Assembly: GCA_028279875.1 (NCBI GenBank)
Contig: JANQMU010000122.1
Location: forward strand, 1-37,220
DNA length: 37,220 nucleotides
Source: Rhizobiaceae bacterium
Lineage (GTDB): Bacteria > Pseudomonadota > Alphaproteobacteria > Rhizobiales > Rhizobiaceae
Direction: 5' to 3'
Below are positions 31,584 through 37,220 of the stretch, piece after piece (the first letter of the stretch is position 1; each line of letters opens with the position of its first letter). The notes below the pieces were generated by a model that did no database searches, was not told the DNA's origin, and saw nothing but the letters and a program-made list of their open reading frames with translations. The translations under genes were made by a program, and so were the position numbers.

Positions 31584-34244
31584 TTTCCCCTGGAGCGCCG
31601 CCTGTGCAGCAGCCAGCCGCGCAATCGGGACCCGAAACGGCGAACAGGACACATAGTCCAGCCCGATTTGCTCACAGAAATGCACCGATGACGGATCGCC
31701 ACCATGTTCGCCGCAGATGCCGAGCTTGATGTCGTTCCGCGCCTTGCGGCCCTTTTCAGCCGCTATCCGCACCAGTTCGCCGACACCGTCAATATCGAGC
31801 GACACGAACGGGTCCTTTTCGATGATGCCCTTCTGCTGATAGGTCGTCAGGAACGCCGCGGCATCATCGCGCGAGATACCGAAGGTGGTCTGGGTCAGAT
31901 CGTTTGTTCCGAAGGAGAAGAACTCCGCGACTTCGGCGATCTTGTGTGCCCGGATGGCGGCGCGCGGCAGCTCGATCATGGTTCCGACCAGATAGTCGAT
32001 CGGCTGCTTCGCCTCTTCCATGACGTCCTTGGCAACGGCATCGATGCGGGCCTTGACGAACCGCAGTTCCTCCATCAGGCCGACCAGCGGAATCATAATT
32101 TCCGGCACGACCGGCGCGCCGGCTGTCCGCACCGCCGCGATCGCCGCCTCGAAAATGGCGCGGGCCTGCATTTCGGCGATTTCCGGGTAGGATACCGCAA
32201 GCCGGCAGCCCCGGTGCCCCAGCATCGGATTGAATTCGTGCAGCGCTTCGGTGCGCTCGCGTAACTGTTCGACCGGCACCGCCATGGATTGCGCAACCTC
32301 GGCGATTTCCTCGGCGGTCTTGGGCAGGAACTCGTGCAGCGGTGGATCGAGCAGTCGGATCGTCACCGGCGTGCCCTGCATGATCTCGAACAGTTCGGTG
32401 AAATCGGACCGCTGCATGGGCAGCAATTTGTCCAGCGCCACCCGCCGGCCGGTCTCGTTGTCGGCCAGGATCATTTCGCGCATGGCGATGATGCGGTCGC
32501 CTTCGAAGAACATGTGCTCGGTCCGGCAAAGACCGATTCCTTCGGCGCCGAAGCTGCGCGCGGCACGGGCATCCGCCGGCGTGTCGGCGTTGGTACGGAC
32601 CCGCATCCGGCGGGCCGCGTCGGCCCACTCCATGATGCGGCCGAAATCTCCGGAAAGTTCCGGCTGCAGCATGGCAACGGCGCCTTTCAGGACCTGTCCG
32701 GTCGACCCGTCCACCGTGATGATATCGCCCTTGTTCAGGCGCCCGGCCATCGTCAGCAGGGTCTGCGTGTGCATGTCCACCCGCAGGCCACCGGCCCCCG
32801 AAACGCATGGCGTTCCCATGCCGCGTGCTACGACGGCCGCATGGCTGGTCATGCCGCCGCGTGTCGTCAGGATCCCCTCGGCCGCATGCATGCCGTGAAT
32901 ATCCTCGGGGCTTGTCTCGACCCGCACCAGGATGGCCTTCTCACCGGCCTCGTTCAGGGCTACCGCGTCTTCGGAGGTAAAGACGATCTGGCCCGTGGCG
33001 GCGCCCGGCGACGCCGGAAGGCCGGAGCCGATAATGTCACGCGGGACACGCGGATCGATGGTGGGATGCAGCAATTGATCCAGCGATGCCGGATCAATCC
33101 GCCGTACGGCTTCTTCGCGGCTGATCAGGCCGGCATCGGCCATGTCGACGGCGATTTTCAGCGCCGCCTTGGCCGTCCGTTTGCCGGAGCGGGTCTGGAG
33201 CATCCACAGCTTGCCGCGCTCGATGGTGAATTCCAGGTCCTGCATGTCGAGATAATGGGTTTCGAGACGCTGGCAGATATCGAGGAATTCGGCAAAGGCG
33301 TCCGGCATCAGCTTTTCAAGCGACGGCCGGTCGGAGCCCGCCTCGATGCGCGCGTCTTCCGTGATGTTCTGCGGCGTGCGGATGCCGGCGACCACATCTT
33401 CCCCCTGGGCATTGACCAGGAATTCGCCATAGAGCGCGTTTTCGCCGGTCGACGGGTTGCGGGTGAACGCCACGCCGGTGGCGGAACTGTCACCGAGATT
33501 GCCGAAAACCATCGCCTGGATATTGACCGCGGTTCCCCATTCGGCCGGTATGTCGTGCAGTTTACGATAGGTGATCGCCCGGGCGTTCATCCAGCTTGAA
33601 AAGACCGCGCTCACCGCACCCCAGAGCTGCTCGTTCGGATCCTGCGGAAACTGCCGGCCCAGTTCTTCCCCGATGACCTGCTTGTAGCGGTCGATGACGC
33701 CGATCCATTCATCCGCCGTCATTTGCGTGTCGAGGTCATGGCCACAGGCGGCCTTTTCGTCCTCGAGAATTTCCTCGAAAACCTCATTGTCGAGCCCCAT
33801 CACGACATCGCCATACATCTGGATGAAGCGGCGGTAGCTGTCATAGGCAAAACGGCGATCACCGGCATCCTCCGCCAGCGCCAATACGGATTGATCATTG
33901 AGGCCGAGATTGAGAACCGTGTCCATCATGCCGGGCATCGAGGCCCGGGCACCGGAGCGCACCGAAAGCAAAAGCGGCCTTTTGTCGTCGCCGAAACGGC
34001 GGCCGGCCAGTTCGCCGATGCTGCCCAGTGCCTGTTCAATCTGATCGTTCAATTCCGGCGGATAGGTGTGTCCATTGGAGTAGTGCCAGGTGCACACTTC
34101 GGTGGTGATGGTCATGCCGGGCGGAACCGGCAGGCCGAGATTGCACATCTCGGCAAGATTGGCGCCCTTGCCGCCGAGCAGATTGCGGTCCTGCGCGCTG
34201 CCTTCGGCCCGTCCGTCTCCGAATGTGTAGACCCATTGGGGCAT
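31578..34244 (-). CDS. ppdK: Pyruvate, phosphate dikinase
   Basis: Protein of 888 residues, the usual length for the enzyme. ATG at 34244 is chosen over 34256 because GGAGGG precedes it at good spacing. It interconverts pyruvate, ATP and phosphate with phosphoenolpyruvate, AMP and pyrophosphate. Domains in order: N-terminal ATP-grasp nucleotide domain (LLGGKGANLAEMCNLGLPVPPG at the start, SVRSGARASMPGMMDTVLNLGLN), phosphohistidine swivel domain with TRGGMTSHAAVVARGMGTPCVSG, and the C-terminal PEP/pyruvate barrel ending GICGEHGGDPSSVHFCEQIGLDYVSCSPFRVPIARLAAAQ with the catalytic Cys. It fits gluconeogenic growth. Confidence 0.97.
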   Translation of the reverse strand: MPQWVYTFGDGRAEGSAQDRNLLGGKGANLAEMCNLGLPVPPGMTITTEVCTWHYSNGHTYPPELNDQIEQALGSIGELAGRRFGDDKRPLLLSVRSGARASMPGMMDTVLNLGLNDQSVLALAEDAGDRRFAYDSYRRFIQMYGDVVMGLDNEVFEEILEDEKAACGHDLDTQMTADEWIGVIDRYKQVIGEELGRQFPQDPNEQLWGAVSAVFSSWMNARAITYRKLHDIPAEWGTAVNIQAMVFGNLGDSSATGVAFTRNPSTGENALYGEFLVNAQGEDVVAGIRTPQNITEDARIEAGSDRPSLEKLMPDAFAEFLDICQRLETHYLDMQDLEFTIERGKLWMLQTRSGKRTAKAALKIAVDMADAGLISREEAVRRIDPASLDQLLHPTIDPRVPRDIIGSGLPASPGAATGQIVFTSEDAVALNEAGEKAILVRVETSPEDIHGMHAAEGILTTRGGMTSHAAVVARGMGTPCVSGAGGLRVDMHTQTLLTMAGRLNKGDIITVDGSTGQVLKGAVAMLQPELSGDFGRIMEWADAARRMRVRTNADTPADARAARSFGAEGIGLCRTEHMFFEGDRIIAMREMILADNETGRRVALDKLLPMQRSDFTELFEIMQGTPVTIRLLDPPLHEFLPKTAEEIAEVAQSMAVPVEQLRERTEALHEFNPMLGHRGCRLAVSYPEIAEMQARAIFEAAIAAVRTAGAPVVPEIMIPLVGLMEELRFVKARIDAVAKDVMEEAKQPIDYLVGTMIELPRAAIRAHKIAEVAEFFSFGTNDLTQTTFGISRDDAAAFLTTYQQKGIIEKDPFVSLDIDGVGELVRIAAEKGRKARNDIKLGICGEHGGDPSSVHFCEQIGLDYVSCSPFRVPIARLAAAQAALQGKS

Positions 34245-34676
34245 CTTTCCCTCCAAACCATGACCCGCCCGGGTTCACATAGCGGAATCATCCTGTGCAA
34301 GGCCATAGGTCAAAACCGCCGCAAACGGATATTATCGATTGAAATTGGACAGATTATGAGAACCGCGCGCGTTGCCATGGGATTGGCTAAGGGCCGGGCA
34401 AGACGATGACGACCGATCTCATAGGGAAGGCAATGGCCAATTCTGAGGAAATCGAAAGCGGCGCATTTTCGGCATGCCCGGCACTGCGGAGCGGCGGCTT
34501 AGAGCATGCGTTAACATTCGCCGGATGGCTATTCGTGACGAAATGGCCTTGAATCGTGTCAACCTGGACTTGACCGTGCCCGGCGCTGCGGAGGGGCACC
34601 TCAGGTTCCGGCAAACGGCCGGTCAATGCGCCTCTCACATGTGGCCAGATGACAAACCGACTCTGTTGCCCAGCAC
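34245..34676. other. Spacer between ppdK and the right eight-cysteine cluster
   Basis: No supported gene. Bases 34245-34390 are the ppdK upstream region. A rightward ORF at 34474-34746 overlaps the end of the eight-cysteine gene antisense and has no coding signature. No tRNA end or att-like repeat was seen here. Confidence 0.35.
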
Positions 34677-35030
34677 TCAGCTCGGAGCGGGGCACTTAAT
34701 GTCGATTGTTGTGCTATGTTTCTTCGTGTTCCAATTCGTGCAGTGACAACTCCAGTACGTGTCCGATTTGTTCGCATTCACCAGAAGTGCCTGCGTGCAC
34801 GTCAAGCCGCTCGCCTTATGACAAATCATTTGTGAGTTGGAAGCGGTCATCTTGGTGTTTGTCCCGTCACAATGTCCATGAAACTTCTTCTTCTGGGATG
34901 CTTTGAACTCTTCGTTGTATTTGCAACTCGTTGTACCGCAACTCAATGATGTATCTGCCCTGGCACCCTCCGCGCCTGCCCAAAACAACGCGCAGCTGCC
35001 CACGATCAGGATCATGACTAGATTTCTCAT
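34677..35030 (-). CDS. Small secreted eight-cysteine protein, group C copy 1
   Basis: Unrecognised 117-residue protein. ATG at 35030 is preceded by GGAGGACAG, at rather long spacing. A signal peptide (residues about 1-26, MRNLVMILIVGSCALFWAGAEGARA) precedes a mature domain with LSCGTTSCKYNEEF, GHC, ICHKASGLTC, YWSCHCTNW and IKCP, giving the same eight-cysteine order as groups A and B. KKHSTTIDIKCP corresponds to KKQTATIDVLCP elsewhere. It is the most divergent right-end member and intermediate in character: KY after C2 as in group A, SCHCTNW as in group B. Function unknown; secretion is inferred. Confidence 0.85.
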   Translation of the reverse strand: MRNLVMILIVGSCALFWAGAEGARADTSLSCGTTSCKYNEEFKASQKKKFHGHCDGTNTKMTASNSQMICHKASGLTCTQALLVNANKSDTYWSCHCTNWNTKKHSTTIDIKCPAPS

Positions 35031-35447
35031 GGCTGTCCTACTGTCCTCCGTTTAGTCCTGCGTCAGTATACCCAGGATGGCCCGTCATGGCGAACTGACC
35101 TCAACCCATTTTGCCCGGGCGGGTCGACTGGCTCATTGCTCGAACCGATCGGATATAGCACTCAGGCGGAAGCCGAAACGCGCTACCATACGCAATCAAC
35201 CGAGTTCGCCATGGCGACGCGACTCACAACAAGCAGCCTCCGGAAAAACCGCGGCAGTCCCCAATGTGTGCATGCCCCTGTCGCATGCGGCGGAGGAGGA
35301 GTCATTCTCGCATGCCACAGATATTTCCGGGGTTGAACATGTCAGCGAGTTGGCAGGCTCCCAGACCGATTTCGTGCCACAAAATGCCTCAAAAGCGCTT
35401 TATCGCGTCCTCCGCCGGCAACACCGCCTCCCCGCGACTGTCTGCAT
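35031..35447. other. Spacer between group C copies 1 and 2
   Basis: No supported gene. CATGGCGAACT at 35086-35096 recurs inverted at 35203-35213, an 11-base inverted repeat of unknown meaning. From about 35390 the sequence matches about 36355-36410, the 3' flank of group C copy 3, so the tandem unit starts here. A TATACT on the minus strand near 35066-35071 is a possible -10 element for copy 1. Confidence 0.35.
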
Positions 35448-35777
35448 TCAGTTCTCAGCGGGGCACAAAACATCGATTGTCGCGGTTTGCTTCTTTGTCG
35501 CAGACCAATTCGTGCAAATGCAGGCCAAACTACCGCGGTCATATATCGGAGTCGTGCATGTCATGCCCTTCACGGGATGACAAACCATCTTCATTCCGTT
35601 GGGGACATCACCGTTACACTCTGCGTAGAAGTCATCGGTTTGCGACTTCCCCATATCTTCGTAGTGGACACATTTCGCACTGTTCTGGCAGTTTATATAT
35701 ACTTCCTTCGCGGTGGCCATACCGGACAAAAGGCACAGGGCGCTTGCGAGTAACAGAGTTTTAGCCAGGCCGTTCAT
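35448..35777 (-). CDS. Small secreted eight-cysteine protein, group C copy 2
   Basis: Unrecognised 109-residue protein. ATG at 35777 follows GGGAGACC; a longer frame to 36035 has no ribosome-binding site and reads non-coding repeat sequence. Signal peptide MNGLAKTLLLASALCLLSGMATA (1-23). The mature part is INCQNSAKCVHYEDMGKSQTDDFYAEC, then MVCHPVKGMTC, ACICTNWSATKKQTATIDVLCPAEN. Eight cysteines with C1-C2 spacing 5 instead of 4. Closely related to 36411-36746 by tandem duplication, and its last 30 residues are shared with the group B gene at 1611. Function unknown. Confidence 0.87.
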   Translation of the reverse strand: MNGLAKTLLLASALCLLSGMATAKEVYINCQNSAKCVHYEDMGKSQTDDFYAECNGDVPNGMKMVCHPVKGMTCTTPIYDRGSLACICTNWSATKKQTATIDVLCPAEN

Positions 35778-36410
35778 GGCAGGTCTCCCTGAATAAATGA
35801 AGCTTCGCCGTTGGTAGCTCATCGACAGTTGCGCAAAGACACTCGCGATCTGGAACGATCGCCCTCCGCCTGAACCGCCGTCGTGTTCCGGGGCCGGCCA
35901 GTGTTCAACCGATATCCACCCGATGGATGGCCTCGTTGACGTAACGCTATCCGCCCCTGCAGCTCCTGGCAAGGTATGAGCGACGGGCTGGCAGCGACGA
36001 GCGCCGACAACAGCAAGTGGCGGCGCATGGCCCACCTCAAACCGAAAGCTGTCTCAACGAATCCATGACAAAAAATACAACCAAGTCTTGTCGAGACGCA
36101 GGCAACCCGTCACCGCTCCTACACAGCGAATGACGGCAATAGAACGAGCCTGGCACAAGCGAACGACAAGCTCTTTCGAAGCCGACGCCCCGGTTTTCAC
36201 ATGGATTCCATCTGCCCTTGAGATTGAATGATCACTCGCAGGAAATCCCCCATCTCCCAGCGATTTGCGCGCAAGCAGACTGATTGACGCCGGAATAGAA
36301 GTCGGCGCCCAACGGCGGGACCGGAAAGGATATCGCGGCCAATCCGGCGAATGAAAGCGCTTCATCGCGCCCCACCGGCAACACCGCTTCCCCCGCGGCT
36401 GTCTGTGCAT
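35778..36410. repeat. Flank of tandem unit, copy 1
   Basis: Non-coding. From about 35900 to 36360 it aligns with about 36825-37220, for example ATCCACCC...GGCCTCGTTGACGTAAC, GCGACGGGCTGGCAGCGACGA and GAAGTCGGCGCCCAACG. The offset is about 918 near 36101 and 875 near 36298, so one copy carries a net indel of about 43 bases. An inverted repeat GCGATC-N6-GATCGC (35845-35862) lies 68-85 bases upstream of the copy 2 start, loosely reminiscent of the group A operator but not the same. Confidence 0.65.
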
Positions 36411-36746
36411 TCAGTTCGCGGCGGGGCACAAAACATCGATTGTTGCGGTTTGCTTCTTTGTCGCAGACCAATTCGTGCATTCGCATACAAGATATTTAGC
36501 ATCAATGGATGGGTTCGCTGGCGAGCATGTCATGCCCTTCACGGGATGACAAACCATCTTCATTCCGTTGGGGATATTGCCGTTACACTGTCCGTAGAAC
36601 TCATCGGTTTGCGACTTCCCCATATCCTCGTAGTGGACACATTTCGCACTGTCCTGGCAGTTTATATGTACTTTCTTCGCGGCGGCCATACCGGACAACA
36701 GGCACAGGGCGCTGGCGAATATCAGAGTTTTGGCCAGATATTTCAT
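36411..36746 (-). CDS. Small secreted eight-cysteine protein, group C copy 3
   Basis: Unrecognised 111-residue protein. ATG at 36746 is preceded by a GGAG in AGCGGAGAATTCT. Signal peptide MKYLAKTLIFASALCLLSGMAAA (1-23). The mature part is INCQDSAKCVHYEDMGKSQTDEFYGQC, MVCHPVKGMTC, YLVCECTNWSATKKQTATIDVLCPAAN. Compared with copy 2, the segment between C5 and C6 (SPANPSIDAKYLV versus TTPIYDRGSLA) is the most changed, while all cysteines and the flanking motifs are kept. That pattern suggests a variable loop on a fixed scaffold. Function unknown. Confidence 0.88.
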   Translation of the reverse strand: MKYLAKTLIFASALCLLSGMAAAKKVHINCQDSAKCVHYEDMGKSQTDEFYGQCNGNIPNGMKMVCHPVKGMTCSPANPSIDAKYLVCECTNWSATKKQTATIDVLCPAAN

Positions 36747-37220
36747 AGAATTCTCCGCTTTCCTTCACTCTCCGGGCGACAATCGCCACTGGTCACGACA
36801 ATCGTCAATCCTGGATAGCGTATCAAACCGACATCCACCCAATAGACGGCCTCGTTGACGTAACAGCGCCCGCCCTTACAGCTTTTGGCAATGTTCGAGC
36901 GACGGGCTGGCAGCGACGAATGCCGATAACAGCATGTGGCGGCGCGTGGCCCGGCTCAAACCGGAATCCGTCCCAGCGCATGCATAACAAAACTACAACC
37001 AAGTCTAGTCGAAGCGCAGGCAACCCGTCACTAGGCTGTGGTAACCATTTAACCTGTGTGCCGGTTTCCCATGGAATCCATCTTCATCTGCCCTTGAGAT
37101 CGAATGATCACTCGCAGGAACCCCCCATTTACCAGAGATTTGCGCGCCTGCAGACTGATCGACGCCGGAACAGAAGTCGGCGCCCAACGCCGGGACCGGA
37201 AAGGAAATCGCGGCCAGTCC
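36747..37220. repeat. Flank of tandem unit, copy 2 (continues beyond window)
   Basis: Non-coding sequence matching 35900-36360. The last bases (37173-37220, GAAGTCGGCGCCC onward) correspond to 36298-36345, just before the 3' end of group C copy 3. A further eight-cysteine gene may therefore begin within about 70 bases after the window end. Confidence 0.6.

Noticed and set aside
32289..33599. Rightward ORF of 436 codons across ppdK
   Set aside because: Antisense to a well-conserved 888-residue enzyme and without any recognisable domain.
35845..35862. Inverted repeat GCGATC-N6-GATCGC as a copy of the group A operator
   Set aside because: Arms and spacer length differ from GAGATC-N8-GATCTC and it is not repeated upstream of the other group C genes, so I do not treat it as the same site.
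1..37220. CRISPR arrays, rRNA genes, complete insertion sequences, prophage structural genes or a luxI-type synthase
   Set aside because: No regularly spaced short repeats, rRNA signatures, transposase motifs, phage genes or acyl-homoserine-lactone synthase motifs were seen.

Overview
The window is about 37 kb of GC-rich bacterial chromosome. Protein content points to an alphaproteobacterium, probably a Hyphomicrobiales (Rhizobiales)-type and perhaps marine lineage: a rhizobial-length pyruvate phosphate dikinase, DUF1499, a GLG1-like cysteine-repeat protein, several dipeptide-type ABC transport genes and a protein close to DMSP demethylase. The taxon is inferred from family resemblance only.

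Left end (1-8200): a tRNA-Pro(CGG) gene with a clear promoter is followed by an island-like region. The last 18 bases of the tRNA plus three more are repeated perfectly 6.4 kb downstream (181-201 and 6564-6584), as expected of attachment-site repeats, but no integrase is visible. Between the repeats lie small secreted eight-cysteine proteins, two paralogous AraC-type regulators and a LuxR-type regulator without a synthase. Each repeat copy opens a duplicated module: leftward group A gene(s), a shared intergenic region with a promoter and a 20-bp inverted repeat at fixed spacing, then a rightward group B gene. The second module's group B gene has lost its signal peptide and one conserved cysteine.

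Middle (8200-34250): ordinary chromosomal genes. In order these are a cysteine-repeat periplasmic protein and an OmpA-like protein; a membrane class III adenylate cyclase facing an orphan Tat-type substrate-binding protein; a GcvA-like LysR regulator divergent from a DmdA-like aminomethyltransferase, followed by an LhgO-like FAD oxidoreductase; kdsA-kdsD-MBL hydrolase; a DUF1499 protein split by an acidic insert; and a class III aminotransferase. A catabolic and uptake cluster follows: MarR regulator, two PYROXD2/phytoene-desaturase-like flavoproteins, a kynurenine-formamidase-like cyclase and a complete dipeptide-type ABC importer. ppdK closes the region.

Right end (34250-37220): three more secreted eight-cysteine genes (group C), the last two in a tandem duplication of about 0.9 kb that continues past the window edge. 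Group C and group B share a nearly identical C-terminal segment, so the same unrecognised family occupies both ends of the window. With its conserved promoter, candidate operator and island-borne regulators, this family is the most likely undescribed system here.
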